Assembly: GCF_900114315.1 (NCBI RefSeq)
Contig: NZ_FOSQ01000003.1
Location: forward strand, 1-64,000
Reading direction: 5' to 3'
Length of the DNA stretch: 64,000 nucleotides
From: Falsiroseomonas stagni DSM 19981
GTDB taxonomy: Bacteria > Pseudomonadota > Alphaproteobacteria > Acetobacterales > Acetobacteraceae
Below are positions 9,699-17,838 of the stretch, piece after piece. The notes below the pieces were generated by a model that was not told the DNA's origin, ran no database searches, and saw only the letters and a program-made list of their open reading frames with translations. The first letter of the stretch is position 1. Every line of letters begins with the position of its first letter. Both the position numbers and the translations under genes were made by a program.

Positions 9699-9788
9699 GG
9701 GAAGGCTACGCCTTCCCCACCCCCAAAACCCGGGTTCCAAGGGCCCGCTGGCCCTTGGCGGAGGGTCGAAGGGGGGCGGAGCCCCCTT
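9699..9788. repeat. Palindrome cluster B (three hairpins, reversed order)
   Basis: Inverted repeats at 9699-9717 (GGGAAGGC/GCCTTCCC), 9737-9758 (CCAAGGGCC/GGCCCTTGG) and 9769-9788 (AAGGGGG/CCCCCTT) fill the gap between the two pyruvyl-transferase-like genes. Read on the opposite strand, the order and the spacers resemble the cluster at 48001-48131: a G-run hairpin, a TTCGACCCTC-like spacer, a CC(A)AGG hairpin, a G-rich spacer, and a GGGAAGGC hairpin. Confidence 0.75.
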
Positions 9789-9836
9789 GCATCGCCGGCT
9801 GGCGCAACGCCCCCCCCACGCCGTCTGGAAGTCACC

Positions 9837-10784
9837 ATGACCCAGACCCTCCTGATCGCTGAACGGCCATTCAGGGAACTCCGCTCCCGCGCCATCCTCC
9901 TCCCCTTGCCCAAGGCGATCGGGGCGGACAGGCCGGTCCTCGTCGCCACCCAGGCCATCCGCACGCCCCCCGCCTTCACCCCCGTGCCGCCGAAGCCGGA
10001 TGTGGTCGCGCTCGGCGTCACCCGCGTGATCCTGGCCGGCGTGTTCGAGGATCGCCCCACCCTCAACCGCGCCCTCGCCCTCGCCGCCCGCGCCGTCGCC
10101 GCCGGCGCCACGCTGGAGGCGCGCGGCCTCACGCTGGAACGCTCCGCCGCCAGGCGCGACCCGCCCCGGGGGGTGGAGGTGCTGGACCACGCCACGGTGA
10201 TCGAGGCACGGGACCATCACACCGCCAACACCCTGCTGGTCTGGCGCGTCGCGGCACCGCTGCGCGTCAATTTCTACGCGGAGCGGGAGGGGCCCGCCGA
10301 CCCCGCGCTGCTGGAGGGCCTGCCCCCCGGCCCGCTGCTCGGCCTGTCCCTGCTCGGCGCGCCGGAGATGCGCGCCACCTGGCGAGCGCGGCTGCCGGAA
10401 CTGGCGGCCTGGCTGGCGCCGATGCGCGACTGGCCCATCCTGCCCCTGCCCGCCAATGCGGCGGAGGGTGAGGGCGACGACTATGCCGGCAGCATCGCCT
10501 TCGCCCAGGCCCTGCTGCCCAATTCCCCCATCCTGCTGCCCCAGCTGGCCGATCCCGTGGAACGGCGACGGCAACTCACCGCCGGCCGGATGCGGGCGCT
10601 GGCCGGCCGTTGCGGCGCGGTGATCACCAACCAGGACCTGGTGGCGGCGATCGCCGCCACGGCCGGGGTGCCCGTGGCGGGGATGGTGCTGGGGCGGGAC
10701 CGGCGGATCGTCGCCTGCATGACCACGCTGGCGAACCAGATGGTCCCGGGCAGCCTGCTGATCTATCCGCCACACCCGGTCTGA
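9837..10784 (+). CDS. Degenerate pyruvyl-transferase-like paralogue
   Basis: The C-terminal 170 residues of this 315-residue protein follow those of the preceding gene (LLGLSL..., then ...VPVAGMVLGRDRRIVACMTTLANQMVPGS against ...VRVIGLHPLIDNSLRRTFVTLANDLPPGS). However, the T-Q-R-K-H-N catalytic segment is replaced by T-N-Q-D-L, and the N-terminal G-Y-G-N-x-G-D-E loop is missing. It is probably a structural or regulatory paralogue, or a transferase of changed specificity. ATG at 9837 is the first start after palindrome cluster B. The function is not recognised. Confidence 0.65.
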   Translation: MTQTLLIAERPFRELRSRAILLPLPKAIGADRPVLVATQAIRTPPAFTPVPPKPDVVALGVTRVILAGVFEDRPTLNRALALAARAVAAGATLEARGLTLERSAARRDPPRGVEVLDHATVIEARDHHTANTLLVWRVAAPLRVNFYAEREGPADPALLEGLPPGPLLGLSLLGAPEMRATWRARLPELAAWLAPMRDWPILPLPANAAEGEGDDYAGSIAFAQALLPNSPILLPQLADPVERRRQLTAGRMRALAGRCGAVITNQDLVAAIAATAGVPVAGMVLGRDRRIVACMTTLANQMVPGSLLIYPPHPV

Positions 10785-10925
10785 GGGGCGTGAATCCGCT
10801 GGCACCCTGCCGCTTGTTGCTGGTATGTTCTGACCATCGCCGGCGAAGCCACGCCGCCCGACCACCCCGCGAAAACGGTGCTAAATTCACTAAAACGGGT
10901 AAATCGGCTTAGGACTACAGCGGCT

Positions 10926-11828
10926 TTATTCCGCATCGCGGGACAGTTCGAGTGCCCTGGCATAGACCTGCTTGCGCGGCAGCCCCGTCGCCGCCGCCAC
11001 CATCGCCGCGGCATCCCGCAGGCTCTGCCCCGCCATGGCGGCGCGAAGCTGGGTGTCGAGGTCCTCGGCCCCCGTCGTCTCCTCCGGCGCCGGCCCGACC
11101 ACCAGGCAGATCTCGCCGCGTGCCTCCGCGGTCGCGTAGTGGGCGGCGAGGTCGGCCAGCGTGCCGCGCCGCACCTCCTCGAACCGTTTCGTGAGTTCGC
11201 GGGCCACGGCGGCGGGGCGGTCGGGGCCGAGCCCCTCGGCCAGCGCGGCCAGCGCCTCGGCCAGCCGATGCGGGGCTTCGTGCAGCACGATGGTGGCGGA
11301 AAGCCCGGCGCGCTCCGCCGCCCGGTGCCGGGCGATGGCGGCGGCACGGGGGCCGTCCTTCACGGGCAGGAAGCCCAGGAACACGAATGGGTGTGGCGGC
11401 AGGCCGGACAGCGTCAGCGCCACCACCGCCGCGTTGGGCCCGGGAACCGCCGTGACCGGCACGCCCGCCTCGATCGCCGCCCGCACCAGCCGGTAGCCGG
11501 GGTCGGAGACCAGCGGCGTGCCGGCGTCGGAGGCCAGGGCCAACTTCTCCCCCCGCGCGATCCTGTCCAGGATTCGGGGAATCATCTCCGCTTCGTTGTA
11601 GTCATGCAGTGGCACCAAGGCCGCGGAGACGCCATAACGCTGCAACAGATGGCCTGTTACCCTCGTGTCCTCGCAGAGCACGGCGTCCACCCCGCCCAGC
11701 ACCGCGAGAGCCCGGGGCGACAGGTCGCCAAGATTGCCGATCGGCGTCGCCACCAGGGAAAGCCCGTCCGGTGCTTCCCGGGCGGCCTCCCGGTTCGTCG
11801 CCCGCTCTGGAGGGTCACCGCTTGCCAC
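10926..11828 (-). CDS. rsmI: 16S rRNA (cytidine-1402-2'-O)-methyltransferase RsmI
   Basis: RsmI uses S-adenosylmethionine to methylate the 2'-OH of C1402 in the ribosomal decoding centre. The TP_methylase signature is clear: LVATPIGNLGDLSPRAL, then EDTRVTGHLL, LASDAGTPLVSDPGYRLV and VPGPNAAVVALTLSGLP. The start is uncertain: GTG at 11828 has an upstream GAGGGG and overlaps the divergent gene by only 7 bp; GTG at 11879 would add 17 residues and a larger overlap. As in E. coli (rsmI/lpoA), it sits head to head with a penicillin-binding protein activator gene. Confidence 0.92.
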   Translation of the reverse strand: MASGDPPERATNREAAREAPDGLSLVATPIGNLGDLSPRALAVLGGVDAVLCEDTRVTGHLLQRYGVSAALVPLHDYNEAEMIPRILDRIARGEKLALASDAGTPLVSDPGYRLVRAAIEAGVPVTAVPGPNAAVVALTLSGLPPHPFVFLGFLPVKDGPRAAAIARHRAAERAGLSATIVLHEAPHRLAEALAALAEGLGPDRPAAVARELTKRFEEVRRGTLADLAAHYATAEARGEICLVVGPAPEETTGAEDLDTQLRAAMAGQSLRDAAAMVAAATGLPRKQVYARALELSRDAE

Positions 11829-13027
11829 TTCGTTCCGCCCCTCAGCCGCAAGACCGCCCCGAGGCGGGTGCCCCGGCACCCCGCCGCCTCTTGGGCAGCA
11901 TCGCCGTCGTCGCCCTTCTGGGCATGGCGGCCTGCGCGCCGCAACCCCCGCGCCCGGCCTTCATCGGCATCGCCCCCCCGATCGGCGGCGCGCCCGTGGT
12001 GGCCGCGCCCGTCGGGCCGCAGCGCGCGGCCATGCTGCTGCCGCTGACGGGCCCGCAGGCGCCGCTCGGCCAGGCCATGCTGAATGCCGGCACGATGGCC
12101 CTGTTCGATGAGGCGCCGCAGGGCGTGGAGATCGCGCCGCGCGACACCGGCGGCACGCCCCAGGGCGCCGCCGCCGCCGCCCGCGCCGCCATCGCGGACG
12201 GCGCCCGCATCATCATCGGCCCGCTGACGAGTGCAGAGGCCGCCGCCGTCGCGGAACCCGCCCGCGCCGCGGGGGTGCCGGTGCTGGCCTTCACCAATGA
12301 CGCGCAGCGCGCCGGCGGCGGCACCTGGGTGCTCGGCATCACGCCGCAGCAGCAGGTCCGCCGCGTGGTGGCGGCCGCCGCGCAGCAGGGGGCGCAGCGC
12401 TTCGCCCTCGGCGCGCCGGACAATGAATTCGGCCGGTCCCTGGCCTCGGCGCTGCGCGGCGCGGTCGCCGAACTCGGCCTGCCCGCGCCCAGCATCGCGC
12501 TGCACCCCGCCGCGGCGGAACCGGGCATGGCCGCCTCCGGCGCCCGCGTCTCCGCCGCCCGGGCGGATGCGGTGCTGATCGGGGAGGCCGGCGAACGCGC
12601 CCGCCGCTTCGCCGCCACCTGGGTGGCCGAAGCCGGGGAGACGCCGCCCCGCCTGCTCGGCACCTCGCTCTGGCTGCAGGATGGCGCGGTCCGCAACGAA
12701 CCAGCCCTGGCTGGCGCCTGGTTCGCGGGGCCGGACGGCCGGACCCGCGCGCGGTTCGAGGCCCGCTACCGCGACGCCTTCCGCGAAACGCCGCCCCGCG
12801 TCGCCGCCACCGCCTATGACGCGGCGGCGATCGCGGTCCGCGCGTTGCGCCAGGGTGCGTCGCCGGCGCAGGTGACGGCGGTGGAGGGTTTCGCCGGCGC
12901 CGATGGCCCGGTGCGGCTGCTGCCGGAAGGCCAGACGCTGCGGGGCCTCGCCCTCTATGCCGTCTCGGCCGGCGCGGATCCGGTGCAGGTCGAACCCGCG
13001 CCGCTGCCCGGCGCCCCGGGCAGCTGA
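11822..13027 (+). CDS. LpoA/LppC-like penicillin-binding protein activator lipoprotein
   Basis: After a hydrophobic segment (LLGSIAVVALLGMAAC) with a lipobox Cys comes a periplasmic type-1 binding-protein fold of the LppC/YraM family. GPQRAAMLLPLTGPQAPLGQAMLNA resembles the start of that domain, and IIGPLTSAEA and RVAATAYDAA lie further on. LpoA-type proteins activate peptidoglycan synthases from the outer membrane. The chosen TTG at 11822 has GGAGG 8 nt upstream and gives a complete lipoprotein signal; the first ATG would fall inside the signal. It overlaps the 5' end of divergent rsmI. Confidence 0.8.
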   Translation: MPLRSAPQPQDRPEAGAPAPRRLLGSIAVVALLGMAACAPQPPRPAFIGIAPPIGGAPVVAAPVGPQRAAMLLPLTGPQAPLGQAMLNAGTMALFDEAPQGVEIAPRDTGGTPQGAAAAARAAIADGARIIIGPLTSAEAAAVAEPARAAGVPVLAFTNDAQRAGGGTWVLGITPQQQVRRVVAAAAQQGAQRFALGAPDNEFGRSLASALRGAVAELGLPAPSIALHPAAAEPGMAASGARVSAARADAVLIGEAGERARRFAATWVAEAGETPPRLLGTSLWLQDGAVRNEPALAGAWFAGPDGRTRARFEARYRDAFRETPPRVAATAYDAAAIAVRALRQGASPAQVTAVEGFAGADGPVRLLPEGQTLRGLALYAVSAGADPVQVEPAPLPGAPGS

Positions 13028-13038
13028 CGCCGGCCGCC

Positions 13039-14418
13039 ATGCCGCTTTCCACGGGCCGCGTGCTGGCTGCCGCCGGGCTGATCGGCGGCGTGCCGGCCAC
13101 CGCCCTCGGCTTGCTGATGGCGACCGGATCACTGGCCCCGCTGCCCGGCATGGCGGCGCTCGGGGCGACGGCGGCGGCCTCCCTCATCCTCACCCGCATC
13201 TGGCTCGGCAACCTCCGCCAACTGTCGGAGGCGCTCCGCCAGGCGGCGGATGACCATGGCCAGGTGCCGGCGCTGGAAGGCCCGCTGCTGCTGCCCTCCA
13301 TCGCCGAGATCGGGGAGACGGCGCGCCGCCTGGCCCGCGCCCTCGGCACCCAGGCGGAGCAGCTGGCCCGGCTGCGGCAGGCGGATGCCGCCATCATCGA
13401 ACGCCTGCCGGACCCGCTGGTCGTGCTGGATGAGGGGGGGCAGCCCCTGCGGGCCAATGGCGCGGCGCGGACGCTGTTCGGCGCGGCCCAGGGCGGCGAC
13501 CTCTCGGCCCTGCTCCGCCACCCCGCGCTGGCGGAAGCCGTGGCGGCCGCCCGGGCCGATGGCGTGCCCCGCCGGGCCGATATCGCCCTGCCCGTGCCGG
13601 TGGCGCGGGAATTGACGGTGCATGCGGTGCCGCTGGAGCCCCCGCTTTCCGATGGCGGGCGCCTGCTGCTGCTGCTGTCGGACCGCACGCGGGACCGGGC
13701 GGTGGAACGGATGCGCGCCGATTTCGTCGCCAATGCCAGCCACGAACTCCGCACGCCGCTGGCCAGTGTCATCGGCTTCATCGATACGCTGCGCGGCCCG
13801 GCGAAGGATGACCCGGAGGCGCAGGCCCGCTTCCTCGGCATCATGGCGGACCAGGCGGACCGCATGCGGCGCCTGATCGACGACCTGCTCGGCCTGTCGC
13901 GGATCGAGATCACGGAACACCAGCCGCCGACCGGCCGGGTGGACCTGGCCGCGCTGGCGGCGGCGGAGGCGGAGGCGATGGGCCCGATCCTGGCCCAGCG
14001 GGGTGCGACGGTGGCGCTGGCGCTGGCGCCCGGCACGGTGGCGGCGCCGGCCGATGCCGGCCAGATCGGCCAGGTGCTGCGGAACCTGCTGGAGAATGCG
14101 GCGCGCTATGGGCGGGAGGGCGGGACCATCCGCCTGTCCGTCGCGCCGGCGGAGACCGGCGCCACCCGCTGGCCAGGCCGGGCCGGCGTGGTGCTGTCCG
14201 TGGCGGATGAGGGCCCGGGCATCGCCCGGCACCACATCCCGCGCCTGACGGAGCGCTTCTACCGCGTCGATCGCGGCCGCGGGCGCAGCATCGGCGGCAC
14301 GGGTCTTGGCCTCGCCATCGTCAAGCACATCGTCAACCGCCATCGTGGCGTGCTGCTGATCGAGAGCGAGGAAGGGGTCGGGTCCACCTTCCGGGTCTGG
14401 CTGCCGGCCGAAAACTAG
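13039..14418 (+). CDS. PhoR-like sensor histidine kinase
   Basis: The 459-residue kinase has two N-terminal membrane helices, a linker and PAS-like region (about residues 115-205), HisKA with ANASHELRTP (phospho-acceptor His near residue 235) and HATPase_c with NLLENAARYG, DEGPGI, RFYRVDRGR and [11 protein letters not shown]. This arrangement is that of PhoR, the phosphate-starvation sensor, but no phoB, phoU or pst genes follow; instead an RTX array begins directly downstream. It is 11 bp after the LpoA-like gene, so possibly co-transcribed. The last 178 bp recur twice as fragments within the array. Confidence 0.85.
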   Translation: MPLSTGRVLAAAGLIGGVPATALGLLMATGSLAPLPGMAALGATAAASLILTRIWLGNLRQLSEALRQAADDHGQVPALEGPLLLPSIAEIGETARRLARALGTQAEQLARLRQADAAIIERLPDPLVVLDEGGQPLRANGAARTLFGAAQGGDLSALLRHPALAEAVAAARADGVPRRADIALPVPVARELTVHAVPLEPPLSDGGRLLLLLSDRTRDRAVERMRADFVANASHELRTPLASVIGFIDTLRGPAKDDPEAQARFLGIMADQADRMRRLIDDLLGLSRIEITEHQPPTGRVDLAALAAAEAEAMGPILAQRGATVALALAPGTVAAPADAGQIGQVLRNLLENAARYGREGGTIRLSVAPAETGATRWPGRAGVVLSVADEGPGIARHHIPRLTERFYRVDRGRGRSIGGTGLGLAIVKHIVNRHRGVLLIESEEGVGSTFRVWLPAEN

Positions 14419-14427
14419 AGGGATAGC

Positions 14428-14451
14428 GGTTCGGATGGGACCATCCGAACC
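14428..14451 (+). terminator. Terminator hairpin after the phoR-like gene
   Basis: GGTTCGGATG and CATCCGAACC form a 10-bp stem with a GGAC loop, 9 bp after the kinase stop codon. There is no long T run. A decayed version of the same hairpin follows the duplicated kinase tail near 16094. Confidence 0.6.
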
Positions 14452-14589
14452 ACGTCCTGGACCGGAGCCGAGGAGTTGTAGAGGAGGGTCAGCGTTCAGG
14501 CGAACGCTGATCGTACTCCGGCGTCGCCTGAACCATGAGTGGCGCCGAAGCGGGGCCTCGGCGTCGGATGGGCCATCTGGCTGCGGCCC

Positions 14590-14611
14590 GGCCGGGCGCG
14601 ACCGCCCGGCC
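14590..14611 (-). terminator. Hairpin downstream of RTX gene 1
   Basis: GGCCGGGCG and CGCCCGGCC form a 9-bp stem with a CGAC loop just past the RTX stop codon on the minus strand. The equivalent hairpin exists behind RTX gene 2, which supports it as part of the duplicated transcription unit. Confidence 0.55.
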
Positions 14612-14621
14612 TGGGTCCGTG

Positions 14622-15614
14622 CTACAAGACGAAGTCGCTTTCGCTCAGCCTGCCGTTGCCGTTCACGATGATCTCGATATCGGCGGTGCCATTGCCGTCG
14701 AAGTCGAGCTGGACGGTCTTGAAGCCGCTGCCATTGGTGTAGCGGACCTCGGCGTCACCACTCGGCGTGAAGGCCGCGGTGCCCTTGAACGAGCCGCCGT
14801 TTGTGATGGTGCTGAAGTCGATCTTGTCGACGCCGCGCTGGAAATCGCGGATGACGTCCGCGTCACCAACGCGCGATTCGCCTGTGGTCAAATAGTAGAA
14901 GACGTCAGCGCCGGCGCCGCCGAACAGCACATCCTCGCCGCCACCACCATGCAGCGAATCCGCACCATTGCCACCGAAGATCGTATCGGCGCCGTCGGAC
15001 GCGTTGGCGGTGCGACTGAAAATGTCGCTGCCGGTGATGACATCGTCGCCATAGACCTTGTCGCTGCCAACGCCGCCCTGCACGGCGTCGCCGTTGTCGC
15101 CACCATGCAACACGTCGTTGTCCGCGCCGCCAGTCATGCTGTCCGCGCCGACGCCACCATAGAGCAGGTCGCTGCCGGCACCGCCGTCCATCCCGTCGTT
15201 GCCAGCATCGCCGCGCATCGTGTCATTGCCGGCTTCGCCCTCCATGCGGTCGTCGCCGTCGCCACCATCTACGCGGTCATTGTCTGCACCTGCGGAGATC
15301 GTATCCGCGCCGGCGCCACCGAACAGCTGGTCATTGCCCGCGCCGCCGGACAGGCGGTCATGGCCGTCTTCGCCGAACAGACGGTCATTGCCTGCACCGC
15401 CGTTGAGGACGTCCAACCCGCCCCCGCCACGCAGGGCGTCATCGCCGTCATCGCCGTTCAGCACATCATTGCCGAGGCCGCCGAACAGCTGATCGTTGCC
15501 CGAACCGCCGCTCAGAACATCGTCACCGTCGAGACCGAAGATGCGCTCGTCGCCCAGCGTACCGACAATCGTGTTGGCGCCAGCGGTGCCAACCATCCGC
15601 CAACTTCCTGACAT
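14622..15614 (-). CDS. RTX calcium-binding protein 1
   Basis: A 330-residue protein made almost entirely of glycine- and aspartate-rich nonapeptide repeats of the GGxGxDxLx type, which bind calcium in a parallel beta-roll. The C-terminal 90 residues ([15 protein letters not shown]..., [16 protein letters not shown]) resemble the peptidase-M10/serralysin C-terminal domain that carries a type I secretion signal. There is no enzymatic domain and no Sec signal, so it is probably exported by a type I system encoded elsewhere and acts as a surface or extracellular calcium-binding protein. It is nearly identical in parts to RTX 2. Confidence 0.88.
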   Translation of the reverse strand: MSGSWRMVGTAGANTIVGTLGDERIFGLDGDDVLSGGSGNDQLFGGLGNDVLNGDDGDDALRGGGGLDVLNGGAGNDRLFGEDGHDRLSGGAGNDQLFGGAGADTISAGADNDRVDGGDGDDRMEGEAGNDTMRGDAGNDGMDGGAGSDLLYGGVGADSMTGGADNDVLHGGDNGDAVQGGVGSDKVYGDDVITGSDIFSRTANASDGADTIFGGNGADSLHGGGGEDVLFGGAGADVFYYLTTGESRVGDADVIRDFQRGVDKIDFSTITNGGSFKGTAAFTPSGDAEVRYTNGSGFKTVQLDFDGNGTADIEIIVNGNGRLSESDFVL

Positions 15615-15904
15615 CGAAACGATCCCTGTTCGTCAATTGCTGCTTCTCGCAATAACTCACTTGTGTACCAAACGTAAACTTTGTTCTTCGTCGTCGAGAT
15701 TGATGCGCAGCACGGTGTGTGGCGCAGAACACAGGCGCCCCTGATCAACGGGTCGGTTGGCAAGGCTGGACAGACGATCGCGCACAACATGCCGTCACGC
15801 TCGACAAACCCACGCTTGCGCCGTCGCCAGAAGCCAGCCCAACACCACCCCGGCGTTAGGGCCTGTGGACCCTTGAATGCAGGGACGCTCGGCGGTGCCT
15901 TTCC

Positions 15905-16082
15905 GCGTCTGACGGAGCGCTTCTACTGCGTGGATCGAGGCCGCGGCCGCAACATCGGTGGCACCGGCCTCGGCCTCGCCATCGTCAAGCACATCGTGAA
16001 CCGCCACCGCGGCGTGCTGCTGATCGAGAGCGAGGAAGGAGTGGGCTCCACCTTCCGGGTCTGGCTGCCGGCCGAAAGCTAG
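15905..16082 (+). pseudogene. Duplicated 3' fragment of the phoR-like kinase, copy 2
   Basis: This stretch repeats the last 59 codons of the kinase at 13039-14418, keeping frame and stop: [20 protein letters not shown] against LTERFYRVDRGRGRSIGGTG, ending FRVWLPAES. Only the end of the ATPase domain is present, with no His box, so it cannot be a kinase. The frame happens to be open upstream to about 15681, but that part matches nothing recognisable. Confidence 0.85.
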
Positions 16083-16251
16083 AGGGATATCGGTTCGGAT
16101 CGGATCATCCGAACTCATGTCCTGGCCCGGAGCCAGGGAATTCCAGGGCGCGCGCCGCGTTCAGGCGAACGCTGATCCTGCTCTGGCGCCGACGGGACCA
16201 TGGGTGGCGCCGAAGCGAGGCCTCGGCGCCGTATGGGCCATCTGGCTTAGA

Positions 16252-16279
16252 CCCGGCCGGGCGCGAAGGCCCGGCCGGG
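16252..16279 (-). terminator. Hairpin downstream of RTX gene 2
   Basis: An 11-bp perfect stem, CCCGGCCGGGC and GCCCGGCCGGG, with a 6-nt loop lies directly behind the RTX 2 stop codon on the minus strand. A second hairpin (8-bp stem GGCGCCGA/TCGGCGCC) is at 16206-16230. Confidence 0.6.
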
Positions 16280-16286
16280 ATTGGTT

Positions 16287-17288
16287 CTACAGCAGGAAGT
16301 CGCCCGCGCTCAGGCTGCGGTTGCCGTTCACGATGATCTCGATATCGGCGGTGCCATTGCCGTCGAAGTCGAGCTGGACGGTCTTGAAGCCGCTGCCATT
16401 GGTGTAGCGGACCTCGGCGTCACCACTCGGCGTGAAGGCTGCGGTGCCCTTGAACGTGCCGCCGTCTGTGATGAAGCTGAAGTCGATCTTGTCGACGCCG
16501 CGCTCGAAGTCGCGGATGACGTCCGCGTCACCAACGGACGATTCGCCTGTGATCGCATAGTAGAAGACGTCAGCGCCGGCGCCGCCGAACAGCACATCCT
16601 TGCCGCCACCACCATGCAGCGAATCCGCACCATTGCCACCGAAGATCGTATCGGTGCCGTCGGACGCGTTGGCGAGGTTACTGAAAACGTCGCTGCCGGA
16701 GATGACATCGTCGCCATCGTCGCCATAGACCTTGTCGCTGCCAACGCCGCCCTGCATGACGTCGCCGTTGTCGCCACCATGCAACACGTCGTTGTCCGCG
16801 GCGCCAGTCATGGTGTCCGCGCCGACGCCACCATAGAGCAGGTCGCTGCCGCCACCGCCGTGCATCAAGTCGTTGCCCGCATCGCCGCGCATCGTGTCGT
16901 TGCCGGCTTCGCCCTCCATGCGGTCGTTGCCGTCGCCACCATCTGCGCGGTCATTGTCTGCACCTGAGGAGATCGTATCCGCGCCGGCGCCACCGAACAG
17001 CTGGTCATTGCCCGCGCCGCCGAACAGGAGGTCATTGCCGTCTTCGCCGAACAGACGGTCATTGCCTGCACCGCCGTTGAGGACGTCGAACCCGTCCCCG
17101 CCACGCAGGACGTCATCGCCGTCATCGCCGTTCAGCACATCGTTGCCGAGGCCACCGAACAGCTGATCGTTGCCCGAACCGCCGCTCAGGAAGTCGTCAC
17201 CGCCGAGACCGAAAATGCGTTCGTCGCCCAGCGCACCGACAATCGTGTTGGCGCCAGCGGTGCCAACGATCCGCAAACTTCCTGACAT
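16287..17288 (-). CDS. RTX calcium-binding protein 2
   Basis: A 333-residue paralogue of RTX 1 with the same N-terminus ([13 protein letters not shown]), the same run of GGxGxDxLx repeats and the same serralysin-like C-terminal domain ([21 protein letters not shown]). It differs by substitutions and a three-residue length change. The DNA upstream contains a perfect TTAA-N7-TTAAC motif (17307-17321), suggesting CtrA control. Secretion by a type I exporter and calcium binding are inferred from the family. Confidence 0.88.
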   Translation of the reverse strand: MSGSLRIVGTAGANTIVGALGDERIFGLGGDDFLSGGSGNDQLFGGLGNDVLNGDDGDDVLRGGDGFDVLNGGAGNDRLFGEDGNDLLFGGAGNDQLFGGAGADTISSGADNDRADGGDGNDRMEGEAGNDTMRGDAGNDLMHGGGGSDLLYGGVGADTMTGAADNDVLHGGDNGDVMQGGVGSDKVYGDDGDDVISGSDVFSNLANASDGTDTIFGGNGADSLHGGGGKDVLFGGAGADVFYYAITGESSVGDADVIRDFERGVDKIDFSFITDGGTFKGTAAFTPSGDAEVRYTNGSGFKTVQLDFDGNGTADIEIIVNGNRSLSAGDFLL

Positions 17289-17306
17289 CGCAACAATCCT
17301 TAATGG

Positions 17307-17321
17307 TTAATGGTCGCTTAA
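17307..17321. promoter_or_regulatory. CtrA-type TTAA-N7-TTAA site upstream of RTX gene 2
   Basis: TTAA-TGGTCGC-TTAA (followed by C) lies 19-33 bp upstream of the RTX 2 start codon and fits the CtrA consensus TTAA-N7-TTAAC. In Rhodospirillales CtrA commonly controls motility and surface genes. The matching region of RTX 1 lacks it, so the two copies may differ in regulation. Confidence 0.5.
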
Positions 17322-17578
17322 CGAAATAACCTGCTTTCGCACCAAACGTAAACTTTGTTCTTCGCTGTCGAGATTGATACGCAGCACGGTGTGTGGCGCA
17401 GGACACAGGCGTCCCTGATCAACGGGTCGGTTGGCAATGCTGGACAGGCGATCGCGCGCAGTATGCCGTCACGCTCGACAAACGCGCGCTTGCGCAGTCG
17501 CCAGAAGCCGGCCCAACGCCATCCCTGCGTTAGGGCCTGTGGGCACTTGAATGCAGGCGCACTCAGCGGTGTCTTTCC

Positions 17579-17746
17579 GCGTCTGACGGAGCGCCTCTGC
17601 CGCGTTGATCGCGACCGCGGCCGGACGATCGGCGGCACCGGCCTCGGCCTCGTCAAGCATATCGTCAACCGCCCCCGCGGCGTGCTGCTGGTCGAGAACG
17701 AGGAAGGGCTCGGGTCCAGCTTCCGGGTCTGGCTGCCGGCGGAGGC
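17579..17746 (+). pseudogene. Duplicated 3' fragment of the phoR-like kinase, copy 3
   Basis: A third, more decayed copy of the kinase tail: LTERLCRVDRDRGRTIGGTG, then GLGLVKHIVN with two codons deleted (A-I of GLGLAIVKH), ending FRVWLPAEA. The stop codon is lost and the frame runs on into unrelated sequence. It precedes RTX gene 3, as the other tails precede RTX 1 and RTX 2. Confidence 0.8.
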
Positions 17747-17810
17747 ATCCGCTGGAAACCAACAAGGAGATCCCGGCGCTGCCGCCGGGCTTCCCCCATC
17801 GGTTCGGAGA

Positions 17811-17831
17811 GGCCGCCGCGATGCGGCGGCC
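17811..17831 (-). terminator. Hairpin downstream of RTX gene 3
   Basis: GGCCGCCGC and GCGGCGGCC form a perfect 9-bp stem with a GAT loop, 8 bp beyond the RTX 3 stop codon on the minus strand. It is not the same sequence as the hairpins behind RTX 1 and RTX 2. Confidence 0.5.
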
Positions 17832-17838
17832 CGCCGTG

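Larger units (their letters stand above)
14241..17578. repeat. Tandem duplication: phoR tail plus RTX gene, two units
   Basis: Unit 1 (14241-15904, 1664 bp) and unit 2 (15905-17578, 1674 bp) are head-to-tail copies. Each begins with the last 178 bp of the PhoR-like kinase gene, then holds an antisense RTX gene and its upstream region, and ends in a conserved stretch containing GTTAGGGCCTGTGG. A third copy of the kinase tail begins at 17579 and leads to a more diverged third RTX gene. The kinase tail, the hairpins, the RTX C-terminus and the upstream DNA are all shared, so this is a segmental duplication rather than separate acquisition. Confidence 0.88.

Noticed and set aside
14535-15611. Plus-strand frames antisense to the RTX genes
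   Set aside because: Val/Ala/Ile-rich periodic products arise from reading the RTX repeats backwards.
15681-15904. Coding sequence upstream of the second kinase tail
   Set aside because: The frame is open but the 75 residues match nothing I recognise, and the DNA is the upstream region of RTX 1.
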